Positions 1-11,905 of a stretch of DNA of 64,000 nucleotides are shown here, in pieces. Made by a program: the position numbers and the translations under genes. Source of the stretch: an uncultured Psychrobacter sp. GTDB lineage: Bacteria; Pseudomonadota; Gammaproteobacteria; Pseudomonadales; Moraxellaceae. Where the stretch lies: assembly GCF_947495825.1 (NCBI RefSeq), contig NZ_CANMAH010000003.1, positions 124,001 through 188,000 of the forward strand. Reading direction: 5' to 3'. How positions within the stretch are numbered: the first letter of the stretch is position 1; every line of letters starts with the position of its first letter. The notes beneath the pieces were generated by a model, which was not told where the DNA came from, made no database searches, and worked only from the letters and a program-made list of their open reading frames with translations.

Positions 1-157
1 AGACGATAGCAGTTAGTTCCTATTGCATGGTTAGATTATCAAGAAGTAGACGATGTATGTGGGTAGGTTTTTATTAATAACATACCTTCAAATAGGAAAT
101 AACTGTCTATCACGACTTAATAATAAGTAGTAATATCTAAATCTAAGGAGTATATCG

Positions 158-1423
158 ATGGCTGAAATTAATACCCCCGTTTTTCCAGAATCGGTTGCCG
201 ATGGCACGATTGTTGAATGGCATGTCACTGAAGGCCAACAGGTTAATCGTGATGACCTTTTAGCAGAGATCGAAACTGATAAAGTAGTGTTGGAAGTCGT
301 TGCACCTGATGACGGTGTTGTAACCAAAATCGTCAAACAAGTCGATGATACGGTTGAATCAGCGGACCTAATCGCAGAGTTTGAAGCTGGTGCAAGTGGT
401 AGCTCTGATGCTGACACCGATACTGGCTCTGATGAAGCGCCAGCAGTAGATCCAAATCAACCAGCTGCACCAGTACAACAAAAAGAAACTGGATACGGCG
501 ATACCTCAAATCGTCCAAATGCGCCGCACGATGAAGCTGATCATAAAGACCAAAGCCCTGCGGTACGTAAAGCTGCCAAAGAAAGTGGCGTAGATCCAAA
601 GAATGTCGAAGGTAGTGGCCGCGGTGGCCGTGTTACCAAGACTGATATGGCAGATCCAAAGCTAAAAGCTGACAGCTCTATCAAATCTGATAGCGGTCGT
701 CCTGTTGCTGAGTCAGTTGGTGAGCGCACTGAAAAACGCGTACCGATGACACGTTTGCGTAAGCGTGTTGCCGAGCGTTTATTGTCAGCATCACAAGATA
801 CTGCAATGTTGACCACGTTTAACGAAGTCAATATGAAGCCATTGATGGACTTACGTACTAAGTATAAAGACAAGTTTGAAAAGCGTCATGGTGTACGTCT
901 AGGCTTTATGTCGTTATTCGTACGCGCCGCTACTGAAGCGCTAAAACGCTTCCCAGCAGTGAACGCGTCATTGGATGGCGATGATATCGTTTATCATGGT
1001 TTTTATGATATCGGTGTTGCTGTATCATCAGATCGTGGCCTAGTGGTTCCAGTACTTCGTGATACGGATCGCATGAGCATGGCGGATGTCGAGAGCAAAA
1101 TCCGTGAGCTTGGCGGCAAAGCGCAAGAAGGCAAGTTAGGTTTGGATGAGATGACTGGTGGTACGTTTACTATCTCAAACGGTGGTGTCTTTGGTTCACT
1201 CATGTCAACGCCTATCTTGAATCCACCACAAACTGCTATCTTAGGTATGCATGCTATCAACGAGCGTCCAATGGCAGTCGATGGCAAGGTTGAAATCTTA
1301 CCAATGATGTATCTGGCCCTATCTTATGACCACCGTATGATCGATGGTAAAGAAGCGGTACAGTTCTTGGTGACTATCAAAGAATTGGTTGAAGATCCAT
1401 CATTATTACTACTAGACCTATAA
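158..1423 (+). CDS. sucB: Dihydrolipoyl succinyltransferase, E2 of 2-oxoglutarate dehydrogenase
   Basis: This is the E2 core of the 2-oxoglutarate dehydrogenase complex, which transfers succinyl from lipoyl-lysine to CoA in the TCA cycle. The 421-residue protein has an N-terminal lipoyl domain (residues 1-80) with the lipoylated lysine at K42 in ETDKVVLEV. An acidic, Ala/Pro-rich linker follows, then a peripheral subunit-binding domain near 130-170 ([20 protein letters not shown]), and a C-terminal acyltransferase domain with the catalytic HRMIDG motif (H392, D396). One lipoyl domain and this length fit SucB rather than the pyruvate dehydrogenase E2. The start is supported by AAGGAG about 9 bases upstream. 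sucA would be expected to the left, but the first 157 bases show no coding. lpd, sucC and sucD follow on the same strand. Confidence 0.96.
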   Translation: MAEINTPVFPESVADGTIVEWHVTEGQQVNRDDLLAEIETDKVVLEVVAPDDGVVTKIVKQVDDTVESADLIAEFEAGASGSSDADTDTGSDEAPAVDPNQPAAPVQQKETGYGDTSNRPNAPHDEADHKDQSPAVRKAAKESGVDPKNVEGSGRGGRVTKTDMADPKLKADSSIKSDSGRPVAESVGERTEKRVPMTRLRKRVAERLLSASQDTAMLTTFNEVNMKPLMDLRTKYKDKFEKRHGVRLGFMSLFVRAATEALKRFPAVNASLDGDDIVYHGFYDIGVAVSSDRGLVVPVLRDTDRMSMADVESKIRELGGKAQEGKLGLDEMTGGTFTISNGGVFGSLMSTPILNPPQTAILGMHAINERPMAVDGKVEILPMMYLALSYDHRMIDGKEAVQFLVTIKELVEDPSLLLLDL

Positions 1424-1429
1424 GCTTAT

Positions 1430-1468
1430 AAGCTTGTATCGGCCCACACTGATACAAGCTTTTTGCTT
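1430..1468 (+). terminator. Hairpin terminator after sucB
   Basis: Arms AAGCTTGTATC (1430-1440) and GATACAAGCTT (1451-1461) form a perfect 11-bp stem with a 10-base loop, followed by TTTTTGCTTTT. It lies between sucB and lpd, which are usually co-transcribed, so it may be a partial terminator or an attenuator. Confidence 0.75.
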
Positions 1469-1653
1469 TTATACTAAAAATTTATAGATACCTTTTTAAA
1501 AGGCTTTATCGTTTATAACATTCAGTCTTTAAGATAATCAATAAGCGCTATATGACACACGATGCTAACTTAGTGTATTGACTAGATAACGATCGGGTGA
1601 CGTATGGCTTTTTTATTGGTATAGATTGGTATGGTTAGCAACGGTATCTATAA

Positions 1654-3147
<1,494 letters not shown>

Positions 3148-3245
3148 TCGCTAGCGGTTACCGAGTAGGTATTAAGGTATAAATTGACCGTAGCACAGCA
3201 AAGCGTCATGACTATGATAATTATGATGACTATGCTTATGATAAT

Positions 3246-3270
3246 GGTTATAACGATGAGTGTTATAACC
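3246..3270. repeat. 9-bp perfect inverted repeat in the lpd-sucC spacer
   Basis: GGTTATAAC (3246-3254) and GTTATAACC (3262-3270) flank a 7-base loop. The right arm runs into CACTGGGG. A related motif (GTTATAA, ACCACTG) recurs in the sucC-sucD spacer near 4604-4619. Confidence 0.6.
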
Positions 3271-3285
3271 ACTGGGGCTACGGTT

Positions 3286-3332
3286 ATAAGTGCACCATAT
3301 AAATGTTATCGTGCACTTATTTTCACTTTTTA
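3286..3332 (+). terminator. Hairpin with T-rich tail between lpd and sucC
   Basis: ATAAGTGCAC (3286-3295) and GTGCACTTAT (3311-3320) form a perfect 10-bp stem with a 15-base loop, followed by TTTCACTTTTTATT. It ends about 30 bases before the sucC start, so it could act as a terminator, attenuator or mRNA-processing structure. Confidence 0.6.
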
Positions 3333-3361
3333 TTAATTGTAAAAAATAAAGGATACAATCA

Positions 3362-4528
3362 ATGAATTTACATGAGTATCAAGCAAAAGAGCTATTAAAA
3401 AGCTATGGTTTGCCAATTCAAGAAGGCATCATTGCCCATAGTGGCGACGAAGCTGCAGCAGCCTTTGATAAGACGCCAACTGACATTGCGGTAATTAAAG
3501 CGCAAGTACACGCTGGTGGCCGCGGTAAAGCGGGCGGTGTTAAGCTAGTTAAGACTCGTGAAGAAGCTAAGCAAGTCGCTGATGAGCTGATCGGTACTAA
3601 TCTAGTTACGTTTCAGACTGATGCTGATGGCCAGCCAGTCAACTTTGTGTTGGTTGCAGAAGACATGTACCCAGTACAAACTGAGCTATATCTTGGCGCA
3701 GTCGTTGATCGTGCAACTCGTCGTGTAACCTTCATGGCATCTACCGAAGGCGGCGTAGATATCGAAGAAGTAGCACACAGCACACCAGAAAAAATCTTTA
3801 AAGTAAATGTTGATCCTCTAGTTGGTTTGATGCCTTTCCAAGCGCGCGACGTTGCGTTCAAACTTGGTCTAGAAGGCAAGCAAATTAATCAGTTCGTTAA
3901 ATTGATGACTGGCGCTTATAAAGCATTTGTTGAAAACGACTTTGCCCTAATGGAAATCAACCCATTGGCCGTTCGTGAAAACGGCGAAATCGTTTGTGTT
4001 GATGGTAAAATCGGTATCGATTCAAACGCACTATATCGTCTGCCTAAAATTGCAGCGCTACAAGACAAGACGCAAGAAAACGAGCGTGAGCTTAAAGCAG
4101 CTGAGTTTGACCTAAACTATGTTGCTCTAGAAGGTAACATCGGTTGTATGGTGAACGGTGCTGGTCTTGCAATGGCGACCATGGATATCATCAAGTTGTA
4201 TGGCGGCAAGCCTGCTAACTTCTTGGACGTTGGCGGCGGCGCAACCAAAGATCGCGTTGTTGAAGCGTTCAAAATTATTCTAGAAGACAGCAGTGTTGAA
4301 GGCGTTCTAATCAACATCTTTGGCGGTATCGTACGTTGTGACATGATTGCAGAAGCTATCATCGCTGCTATCAAAGAAGTTGACGTACAAGTACCCGTTG
4401 TTGTTCGTTTAGAAGGTAACAACGCTGAGAAAGGCGCACAAATTCTAGAAGAGTCTGGTCTGAAATTGATTTCAGCTCAAGGCCTATCTGACGCGGCTCA
4501 AAAAATTGTCGATGCTGTGAAAGCCTAA
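3362..4528 (+). CDS. sucC: Succinyl-CoA synthetase beta subunit (ADP-forming type)
   Basis: The beta subunit of succinyl-CoA synthetase binds the nucleotide and succinate. With SucD it converts succinyl-CoA, ADP and phosphate to succinate, CoA and ATP. The 388-residue length is typical of the bacterial enzyme. The N-terminus [18 protein letters not shown] begins an ATP-grasp domain ([16 protein letters not shown] near 46-60). The C-terminal ligase domain carries [20 protein letters not shown] and [10 protein letters not shown]. The start follows AAAGGATACAATCA. It is the first gene of the sucCD pair, and sucD follows after 122 bases that contain a large stem-loop. Confidence 0.97.
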   Translation: MNLHEYQAKELLKSYGLPIQEGIIAHSGDEAAAAFDKTPTDIAVIKAQVHAGGRGKAGGVKLVKTREEAKQVADELIGTNLVTFQTDADGQPVNFVLVAEDMYPVQTELYLGAVVDRATRRVTFMASTEGGVDIEEVAHSTPEKIFKVNVDPLVGLMPFQARDVAFKLGLEGKQINQFVKLMTGAYKAFVENDFALMEINPLAVRENGEIVCVDGKIGIDSNALYRLPKIAALQDKTQENERELKAAEFDLNYVALEGNIGCMVNGAGLAMATMDIIKLYGGKPANFLDVGGGATKDRVVEAFKIILEDSSVEGVLINIFGGIVRCDMIAEAIIAAIKEVDVQVPVVVRLEGNNAEKGAQILEESGLKLISAQGLSDAAQKIVDAVKA

Positions 4529-4557
4529 GTCTTTAAGCATAGTAGTCAAATCGTAAT

Positions 4558-4618
4558 AGTGGTTTTTATAACAAAGAGTGGTTACCAATATCTGGTAACA
4601 AGAGTTATAAGGACCACT
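4558..4618. other. Large stem-loop in the sucC-sucD spacer
   Basis: An outer 15-bp stem (4558-4572 with 4604-4618) pairs completely if two G-U pairs are allowed. It encloses an inner GTTACC/GGTAAC stem (4581-4586 with 4594-4599) and internal loops. No T-tract follows, so this looks like an RNA structural element within the sucCD message rather than a terminator. No known family is recognised. Confidence 0.65.
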
Positions 4619-4650
4619 GTTACAAGACAACCGAATACAAGGAAAATATA

Positions 4651-5526
4651 ATGAGTGTATTAATCGATAAAGATACCAAAGTATTGGTACAGGGTTTTAC
4701 TGGTAAAAATGGTACGTTCCATTCTGAGCAAGCCATCGAATATGGTACCAAAGTAGTTGGTGGTGTGACTCCAGGTAAAGGCGGTCAAACGCACCTAGGT
4801 CTACCTGTATTTAACACTATGAGTGAAGCTATGGAAGCGACTCAAGCTGACGCTTCTGTTATCTACGTACCAGCACCATTCGTACTAGATTCTATCGTTG
4901 AAGCAATTGATGCTGGTGTTAAATTGATCGTCGTGATCACTGAAGGCGTACCGACTATCGATATGCTAAAAGCAAAACGCTATCTAGAAGAAGCGGGCGA
5001 TGTGCGTTTAGTTGGCCCTAACTGCCCAGGTGTCATCACGCCAGGCGAATGTAAAATCGGTATCATGCCAGGTCATATCCATCAGCCAGGTAAAGTAGGT
5101 ATCATCTCACGCTCTGGTACGCTAACTTATGAAGCCGTCGCGCAGACCACTAAGCTTGGCTTTGGTCAGTCAACGTGTATCGGTATCGGTGGTGATCCTA
5201 TCCCTGGTATGAACCAGATTGACGCGCTAAAATTGTTCCAAGATGATCCACAAACCGAAGCGATCATCCTAATCGGTGAGATCGGTGGTACTGCTGAAGA
5301 AGAAGCGGCAGCTTACATCAAAGACCATGTGACTAAGCCTGTCGTTGGTTACATCGCTGGTGTAACGGCTCCAGAAGGCAAGCGTATGGGCCATGCTGGC
5401 GCGATCATCTCTGGTGGTCAAGGTACTGCTGAAGAGAAATTCAAAGCCTTTGAAGATGCTGGTATCGCGTATACTCGTGACCCATCCAAGCTTGGCGATA
5501 AGCTAAAAGAAGTGACTGGTTGGTAA
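4651..5526 (+). CDS. sucD: Succinyl-CoA synthetase alpha subunit
   Basis: The alpha subunit binds CoA and carries the phosphohistidine intermediate. The 291-residue protein has an N-terminal CoA-binding Rossmann domain ([17 protein letters not shown]), the [12 protein letters not shown] segment, and the phosphorylated histidine at about H248 in [10 protein letters not shown]. The start is preceded by AAGGAAAATATA. It closes the sucB-lpd-sucC-sucD cluster and is followed within 40 bases by a terminator-like hairpin. No unusual residues were seen. Confidence 0.97.
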   Translation: MSVLIDKDTKVLVQGFTGKNGTFHSEQAIEYGTKVVGGVTPGKGGQTHLGLPVFNTMSEAMEATQADASVIYVPAPFVLDSIVEAIDAGVKLIVVITEGVPTIDMLKAKRYLEEAGDVRLVGPNCPGVITPGECKIGIMPGHIHQPGKVGIISRSGTLTYEAVAQTTKLGFGQSTCIGIGGDPIPGMNQIDALKLFQDDPQTEAIILIGEIGGTAEEEAAAYIKDHVTKPVVGYIAGVTAPEGKRMGHAGAIISGGQGTAEEKFKAFEDAGIAYTRDPSKLGDKLKEVTGW

Positions 5527-5563
5527 TACAGAGCTAGCGTTAAGAGACAGCTTACAATATCGA

Positions 5564-5597
5564 CAAAAACACTCCTACATTGGGGTGTTTTTTTTGG
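5564..5597 (+). terminator. Terminator after sucD
   Basis: AACACTCC, loop TACAT, then TGGGGTGTT and an uninterrupted T-run. The stem contains one G-U pair. Two diverged relatives of this sequence (CTACAnTGnGGTGTTTTT-like) occur at about 5884-5929 and 6303-6332. Confidence 0.85.
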
Positions 5598-5883
5598 ATA
5601 GAAAAAGAAGGTATGTAGCACATTTTAACGTCTTTGCAAAAAAATCTTATCAAGTCATCATATGACAGCTATTGTTATACTCACACGGACGAAGTAGGTA
5701 ATTATAGCGATAATCGGTCTTTTATTTCAAAAATTGAATATTTTTTAATTAAGTTTGAGTACCCGATATCTGTATATTCATTGTTGTGAATATTTTGTAA
5801 GGCTTACCAGTCAAAGCTTACATTGATAAAAGGGAATAAACGAGTAAACGATGTCGATTTAACCTTTTTTACCCGCTAAATTA

Positions 5884-5930
5884 ACACCTTGAAAAAACTT
5901 TACTACAACCCTACAATGAGGTGTTTTTAT
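5884..5930 (+). terminator. Second, diverged copy of the terminator/leader hairpin
   Basis: AACACCTT (5884-5891) can pair with GAGGTGTT (5918-5925) with one mismatch, followed by TTTATT. The segment CTACAATGAGGTGTTTTT resembles the sucD terminator. It lies 15 bases upstream of the galE remnant. Confidence 0.45.
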
Positions 5931-5944
5931 TGTAGCTAATTGTC

Positions 5945-6088
5945 ATGAATAACAAGATCTTAGTAACGGGTGGCGATGGATATATCGGCTCACATACTTG
6001 TATAGAGCTACATAGGGAGAATAGTATGACCTTTCAAAAATTATCCATAAAGAACTGTATAAGAACAATTCTAGGAATATTGTTTTGA
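5945..6088 (+). pseudogene. 5' remnant of galE (UDP-glucose 4-epimerase)
   Basis: The frame begins MNNKILVTGGDGYIGSHTC, IELH, which matches the start of the intact galE at 16718 (MKNKILVTGGAGYIGSHTC, IALH). Similarity stops after about 25 codons and the frame runs into unrelated AT-rich sequence, ending after 47 codons. The GxxGxxG NAD-binding motif is present but nothing else of the enzyme is. It is best read as the scar left when the accessory glycan region was inserted or exchanged next to galE. Confidence 0.8.
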
Positions 6089-6170
6089 TAAATATTTATA
6101 ATATTCGAAACAAGCAAATAAATCATGCTGTTACTGCTATATCACTAATTGAAGCGTAGTTAAAGAAGCA

Positions 6171-6200
6171 TTGTTAGAAAACAATCATATCTCATATAAT
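6171..6200 (+). promoter_or_regulatory. Possible sigma70 promoter for the pse operon
   Basis: TTGTTA (6171-6176), an 18-base spacer and TATAAT (6195-6200). It would give a leader of about 155 bases before pseB. The AT-rich context makes chance matches likely. Confidence 0.35.
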
Positions 6201-6302
6201 GTTAACCCATATAGCATTCTCAAGACGTGAAAAGAATGACTAGATAAAAGTGTCGAAATAAGTATATTAAGCGACTATCAAAATCATCTTGAAAAAGTAT
6301 AG

Positions 6303-6332
6303 TGACACTTCTACAATTGAGTGTTTTTATTT
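6303..6332 (+). terminator. Third copy of the terminator/leader hairpin, before pseB
   Basis: ACACTTCTACAATTGAGTGT followed by TTTTATTT. A short 5-bp stem resembles the hairpins at 5564 and 5884. It lies directly upstream of pseB, so it may be a leftover of an ancestral terminator-plus-leader duplicated during recombination. Confidence 0.35.
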
Positions 6333-6362
6333 AAATATTACGTGAATTAAGGTTAAGAATAA

Positions 6363-7360
<998 letters not shown>

Positions 7361-7361
<1 letters not shown>

Positions 7362-8533
7362 TGAACTTTATACCATATGGTCGTCAAAATATTACTAAAG
7401 AAGATATTAATGCCGTTGTAGAGGTATTAGAATCGGACTTCCTTACTCAAGGACCAAAAGTCCCTAATTTTGAAGAAGCGATTAAAACTCAATGTAATGT
7501 TAAATTTGCATTTGCAATGAATAGTGCTACATCAGCACTACATGCAGCTTGCTTAGCCTTAGGTGTAGGGAAGGGTGACCTTGTATGGACAACCCCTATC
7601 ACTTTCGTTGCGTCAGCAAACTGTGCATTATATTGTGGCGCTAGTATAGACTTTGTAGATATTGATCCTAAAACATATAATTTGTCTACGCAGGCTTTGA
7701 AGGATAAATTGCAGACCGCTAAGGTCAAAGGACAGCTGCCTAAAGTAGTTATCCCTGTTCACTTATGTGGTCAGCCTTGTGATATGGAAGGGATATATGA
7801 GCTTTCTAAAGAATATGACTTTTCGGTTATCGAAGATGCATCACACGCAATAGGTGGTAAGTACAAAGATCAGCCAATAGGTAATTGTCAGTATTCTGAT
7901 ATTACTATATTTAGCTTTCATCCAGTCAAGATTATTACGACCGCTGAAGGTGGTGTGGCTACGACTAATAGTGAAGATTTAGCACAAAAGTTAGATCTTC
8001 TTCGTAGTCATGGTATCACTCGCGATCCAGAATTAATGACGCATGAACCTGACGGTCCTTGGTATTACCAACAAGTTGATTTAGGATTTAATTATCGTAT
8101 GACTGAGCTACAGGCAGCACTTGGTAGCTCTCAGATTAAACGATTAAACGATATTAATGAAAGTCGGCATAGAATAGCAGATAGGTATAATCACAAGTTA
8201 GCGAATCTTTCTGTCATAGTACCTTATCAAATATCAGAGGGTCACTCTGGTCTTCACCTTTATGTGATTAGGCTAAAATTAGATGAAATTAAAGCTACCC
8301 ATTTGGATGTTTTTAATTCTTTACGCGCATCTAATATAGGCGTTAATTTGCACTATATTCCTGTGCACCTCCAACCCTACTACCAGAATAATTTTGGCTT
8401 TAAGATGGGCGACTTCCCACAAGCTGAACAATATTACAAAGAAGCAATTAGTCTACCTTTATATCCTGATCTAACTGAAGAACAGCAAGATTATATTGTT
8501 GAAACTTTACAAGGTATATTAAAAGATGGCTAA
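7361..8533 (+). CDS. pseC: UDP-4-amino-4,6-dideoxy-AltNAc transaminase
   Basis: A PLP-dependent sugar aminotransferase of the DegT/DnrJ/EryC1 family. It performs step two of the pseudaminic acid pathway, aminating the C4 keto group made by PseB. The 390-residue protein begins MNFIPYGRQNITKEDINAV, as PseC proteins do. It has NSATSALHAACLALG for cofactor phosphate binding, EDASHAIGG, and the PLP Schiff-base lysine at about K190 in SFHPVKIITTAEGG. It overlaps pseB by one base and pseF by eight bases, which indicates translational coupling. Confidence 0.94.
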
Positions 8534-9215
8534 TATAGCGGTAATACCTGCAAGAGGAGGTAGCAAACGGATACCACGGAAGAATATTAAGATGTTCCAT
8601 GGTAAACCGCTTATATCTTATTCAATAGAAGCAGCAATAAAAAGCGAGTGCTTCGATAGGATTATCGTTTCTACTGATGATGAAGAAATAGCTGAGGTGG
8701 CTTTAAGCTGTGGCGCTGAAGTTCCATTTATTCGTAAGGATGAACTTGCAAATGACTATGCAGGAACAACACCTGTTATTCAAGACGCTTTGAGAAGAAT
8801 AAATGATAGTAGTTTTGAATATGTATGTTGCATTTATGCCACTGCTCCAATGTTGAAAGCCCAATACATAAAACAAGGATTGGAGCTCTTAGAGCAATCA
8901 CAAGATTCACATTATGCTTTCAGTCTGACAAGTTATGCGTTTCCAATTCAACGCGCACTAAATTTATCAGACAGTAATTACGTCAAGATGATAGATGCAA
9001 CTAAACTGAATGTAAGGTCCCAAGATTTAGAAGAAGCTTGGCATGATGCAGGTCAGTTCTATTGGGGTACTAAAGAAGCTTGGCAACAAGCACTACCAAT
9101 ATTTAGTGAGCATTCTTTAGGTGTGAAATTACCTCGATATCTTGTTCAGGACATTGATACCTTAGAGGATTGGAGAACAGCAGAACTCATGTATCAAGCA
9201 TGGATAGAAACGTGA
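8526..9215 (+). CDS. pseF: Pseudaminic acid cytidylyltransferase
   Basis: Activates pseudaminic acid with CTP to CMP-pseudaminic acid, the donor used by glycosyltransferases and the last step of the pathway. The 229-residue length is typical. The N-terminal motif IPARGGSKRIPRKNI is the nucleotide-binding loop of CMP-sialic acid synthetase-like enzymes, followed by FHGKPLISYSI and VSTDDEEIA. It overlaps the pseC end, and its TGA stop overlaps the proposed GTG start of pseG. Gene order B-C-F-G-H-I is the common one for this pathway. Confidence 0.93.
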   Translation: MANIAVIPARGGSKRIPRKNIKMFHGKPLISYSIEAAIKSECFDRIIVSTDDEEIAEVALSCGAEVPFIRKDELANDYAGTTPVIQDALRRINDSSFEYVCCIYATAPMLKAQYIKQGLELLEQSQDSHYAFSLTSYAFPIQRALNLSDSNYVKMIDATKLNVRSQDLEEAWHDAGQFYWGTKEAWQQALPIFSEHSLGVKLPRYLVQDIDTLEDWRTAELMYQAWIET

Positions 9216-10300
9216 AAACGATTGCTTTTAGGGTAGATGTTGCTCCGCATATTGGTACTGGGCATTTACAACGTTGTCTCACTTTAGCTACCCAACTTAA
9301 AGAAAGTTTTGTTAAAAGTATTTTTTTTGTCAGACAGTATGATGGAAATCTGTTAAGTATTATTGATGATAATGATTTTGAATATTCAGTTATTGGATCC
9401 TCCGTCAATAAATCCTTTTCCGATAGACATTCAGAGTGGCTGGGGGTGTCTCAACAAGAGGATGCTGAAGATTTTCTTAAATCAGCTTCCACTTTCAAAA
9501 TAGACTTATTAGTTATAGATCACTATTCAATAGATTCTGTTTGGGAAGGCTATATAAAAAACAAACTATCCATACCCATAGTGGTAATAGATGACCTAGC
9601 TAATAGAGTCCATTTAAGTGATATTTTGATTGACCAAAATTATTGGCCTAATATAGATGTTCGCTACAATGGTCTTTTACCTGAGCATGCTCAAAAATTA
9701 TTAGGGCCGAAGTATGCTCTGTTAAAGCCTATGTATGAAGAAATGAGGCAGTCAAATATCGGTCATAATGAGAGAGTTGAATTAGATTCTATATTGGTCA
9801 ACTTTGGAGGTGTAGGCAGTTTCTCATTATGGCAAACGGTCATCCCCGCCTTATTACAGTGTTTTAAGTATAATTTTCACATCATAACAGGTAAGCTACC
9901 AGCTGAGCATTATGCAATACTACATGATTTAGTTGAAGAGGTACCTCATATTAAGATGCAAGAAACTACAGATAAAATGCCTGAATTAATGAATACTAGT
10001 ATTTATTGTTTAGGAGCTTGTGGTTCAACTGTATGGGAGAGATTTTGCTTAGGCTTGAATTCTGCGCTTATTGATATAGCAGAAAATCAAAAAGAACTAG
10101 TCGAATATCTAGATGAGCAGGAGATGATCGATTATTTAGGTTCATTAAAAAAAATTACAACTAACACAATAGTTAATTTCATAACTAATCTTCAGCTAGA
10201 ATCTGAATCTTATATTATTCGTAGAAATAGGATTCAGTCACTAGTAGATGGGCTAGGGTCGAAAAGAATAGCAAGTCATATCATTAAAACTATCCACTAA
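9212..10300 (+). CDS. pseG: UDP-2,4-diacetamido-2,4,6-trideoxy-beta-L-altropyranose hydrolase
   Basis: Removes UDP from the diacetamido sugar nucleotide before condensation with phosphoenolpyruvate. I place the start at the GTG at 9212, overlapping the pseF stop as GTGA, because the product then begins MKTIAFRVDVAPHIGTGHLQRC, the canonical N-terminus with the GxGHxxR motif that holds the catalytic histidine. ATGs at 9170 and 9200 are in frame but would add residues not typical of the family. The 362-residue protein has the GT-B-like fold expected of PseG, with VVIDDLANR and GACGSTVWERFCLG in the UDP-binding half. This last motif corresponds to the MurG-like nucleotide site. Confidence 0.9.
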   Translation: MKTIAFRVDVAPHIGTGHLQRCLTLATQLKESFVKSIFFVRQYDGNLLSIIDDNDFEYSVIGSSVNKSFSDRHSEWLGVSQQEDAEDFLKSASTFKIDLLVIDHYSIDSVWEGYIKNKLSIPIVVIDDLANRVHLSDILIDQNYWPNIDVRYNGLLPEHAQKLLGPKYALLKPMYEEMRQSNIGHNERVELDSILVNFGGVGSFSLWQTVIPALLQCFKYNFHIITGKLPAEHYAILHDLVEEVPHIKMQETTDKMPELMNTSIYCLGACGSTVWERFCLGLNSALIDIAENQKELVEYLDEQEMIDYLGSLKKITTNTIVNFITNLQLESESYIIRRNRIQSLVDGLGSKRIASHIIKTIH

Positions 10301-10310
10301 GAGGTGAATT

Positions 10311-10850
10311 ATGGAAGGAATAAAAATAGATATTAGAGCACTTACAAAAAATGATATAGATGACGAGTATTGTGATTGGTTTGAAAATAATGATGGTCAT
10401 TTAAATTACTATACGGGCTCAGGTAGGAAGTTTGATAAAGGAGTTCTGATTGATGATTATCAAAGAGGACTTGACGAAAGAAAGTATTATTATTACCTGA
10501 TCTTTGATACTTCAAATAATAATAAAGTAGGCAACGTGAAAATCGGCCCTATCGATTGGAAGAATAAGACATCTGACTTAGTTGTTTTTATTGGTAATAG
10601 AGAGTATTTAGGTAAAGGGTTGGCTTCTAAAGCTATTGCATTAGCTAATAAAGTTGCATTCGATGAGCTTGATATTAGGCGCTTGCAAGGAGGTATGATT
10701 GATAAAAACATACCTTCAATTAAAGCTTATACAAGAGCAGGATGGTACATTGAAGCAACTATGAAAGGGTTTTATTATATTGATGGAGAAAATGTTGATA
10801 GAGTATGTGTATGTTGCCTCAATCCTAAGTACTTTGAAGCTGGAGAATAA
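10311..10850 (+). CDS. pseH: UDP-4-amino-4,6-dideoxy-AltNAc N-acetyltransferase
   Basis: A GNAT-family acetyltransferase of 179 residues that N-acetylates the C4 amino group made by PseC. The N-terminus resembles RimJ/RimL-type GNATs (IRALTKNDI). The acetyl-CoA-binding region is around residues 95-115 (IGNREYLGKGLASKAIALA), followed by RRLQGGMIDKNIPSIKAYTRAG. The specific assignment rests mainly on position between pseG and pseI and on general similarity to PseH. It begins 10 bases after pseG with AAGAGGTGAATT upstream. Without the context only 'GNAT acetyltransferase' could be stated. Confidence 0.85.
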   Translation: MEGIKIDIRALTKNDIDDEYCDWFENNDGHLNYYTGSGRKFDKGVLIDDYQRGLDERKYYYYLIFDTSNNNKVGNVKIGPIDWKNKTSDLVVFIGNREYLGKGLASKAIALANKVAFDELDIRRLQGGMIDKNIPSIKAYTRAGWYIEATMKGFYYIDGENVDRVCVCCLNPKYFEAGE

Positions 10851-10853
10851 GAT

Positions 10854-11900
10854 ATGATGGAAATAGATGGGCGTAAAATTGGTAAAGACTTCCCTCCATA
10901 TATAATTGCAGAAATGTCAGCTAACCATAATGGCGATATTAATAATGCTTTTAGAATTATTGAAATGGCTAAAAGAAGCGGTGCGGATGCAGTAAAACTT
11001 CAAACTTATACTCCAGACACTATTACTTTTGATTCAAAATCAGAAGACTTTATGATACGTGGTGGTTTATGGGATGGTAATAGCTTGTATGACTTGTACA
11101 AATCTGCTTACACTCCTTGGGAGTGGCATAAACCAATTTTTGAAAAGGCTAAAAGTGAAGGTATAACTGTATTTAGCTCACCATTTGACTTTACGGCAGT
11201 AGACTTATTAGAAGATCTTAATGCTCCAGCTTATAAGATTGCTAGTTTTGAAGCAGTAGACATACCTTTAATAAAGTATGTCGCTTCCACAGGGAAGCCA
11301 ATGATCATATCTACGGGTATGGCAGATGCAGAAGAAATAGCAGAAGCAATAGCTGCTGCTAGGTCTGGTGGATGCAAAGATTTAGTCATACTACACTGTG
11401 TCAGTAGTTATCCGGCTAAGTCTGAAGACTATAACCTACGCACAATACCTGACATGCAACGAAGGTTTGGATGTTTAGTTGGCTTATCTGATCATACTAT
11501 AAGTAATACTACAGCTATAGCAAGTGTGGTCTTAGGTGCACGCGTTATTGAAAAGCATGTCACTTTAGATAGAAGTGGTGGTGGTCCTGATGATAGCTTT
11601 TCATTAGAAGAATCAGAGTTAGAAGCATTATGTATATCTTCTAAAGAAGCATTCTATGCATTAGGAGAGGTGAACTATGGATTGAAGTCAGATGAAAAAG
11701 CCTCTGTTAAATTTCGCAGATCTCTTTATCTTGTGAAAGATATAAAAGTGGGTGAAATTCTCGATATGGAAAACGTTAGAAGTATACGTCCAGGATATGG
11801 GATAAGTCCGAAATACCTTCATGATATTATTGGCAAGAAGGTAAATGTAGATATCAAAGCGGGTACTCCTTTTAAGTGGAATCTCATTGATAATGACTGA
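10854..11900 (+). CDS. pseI: Pseudaminic acid synthase
   Basis: A NeuB-family synthase that condenses the 2,4-diacetamido-trideoxy-altrose with phosphoenolpyruvate to give pseudaminic acid. The 348-residue protein has the NeuB barrel (IIAEMSANHNGD, GADAVKLQTYTPDTI, FSSPFDFTAVD, YKIASFE, LHCVSSYPAK, GLSDHT, EKHVT). A C-terminal SAF/antifreeze-like domain spans about 285-348 (VKDIKVGEILDMENVRSIRP). Retention of metal- and PEP-site motifs suggests an active enzyme. Start choice is between ATGs at 10854 and 10857; GGAGAATAAG lies upstream. It is followed after 5 bases by the TPR-glycosyltransferase gene. Confidence 0.93.
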   Translation: MMEIDGRKIGKDFPPYIIAEMSANHNGDINNAFRIIEMAKRSGADAVKLQTYTPDTITFDSKSEDFMIRGGLWDGNSLYDLYKSAYTPWEWHKPIFEKAKSEGITVFSSPFDFTAVDLLEDLNAPAYKIASFEAVDIPLIKYVASTGKPMIISTGMADAEEIAEAIAAARSGGCKDLVILHCVSSYPAKSEDYNLRTIPDMQRRFGCLVGLSDHTISNTTAIASVVLGARVIEKHVTLDRSGGGPDDSFSLEESELEALCISSKEAFYALGEVNYGLKSDEKASVKFRRSLYLVKDIKVGEILDMENVRSIRPGYGISPKYLHDIIGKKVNVDIKAGTPFKWNLIDND

Positions 11901-11905
11901 ATTAT

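Larger units (their letters stand above)
6089..6362. other. AT-rich spacer before the pse operon
   Basis: The 274 bases between the galE scar and pseB hold no convincing gene. A possible sigma70 promoter lies at 6171-6200 and a third diverged terminator-like hairpin at 6303-6332. Confidence 0.5.

Noticed and set aside
3190..3299. Tyr/Asp/Asn-rich reading frame in the lpd-sucC spacer
   Set aside because: The frame translates to a striking YDNYDDYAYDNGYNDECYNH-like peptide, but it has no ATG/GTG start or ribosome-binding site and coincides with short GATTATGA-type repeats and two inverted repeats. It is better explained as a spacer repeat.
6089..6300. Possible continuation of a galE or other gene after the scar
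   Set aside because: Some frames give peptide-like stretches, but stops interrupt every frame and no similarity to galE or another recognisable family remains beyond about 25 codons.
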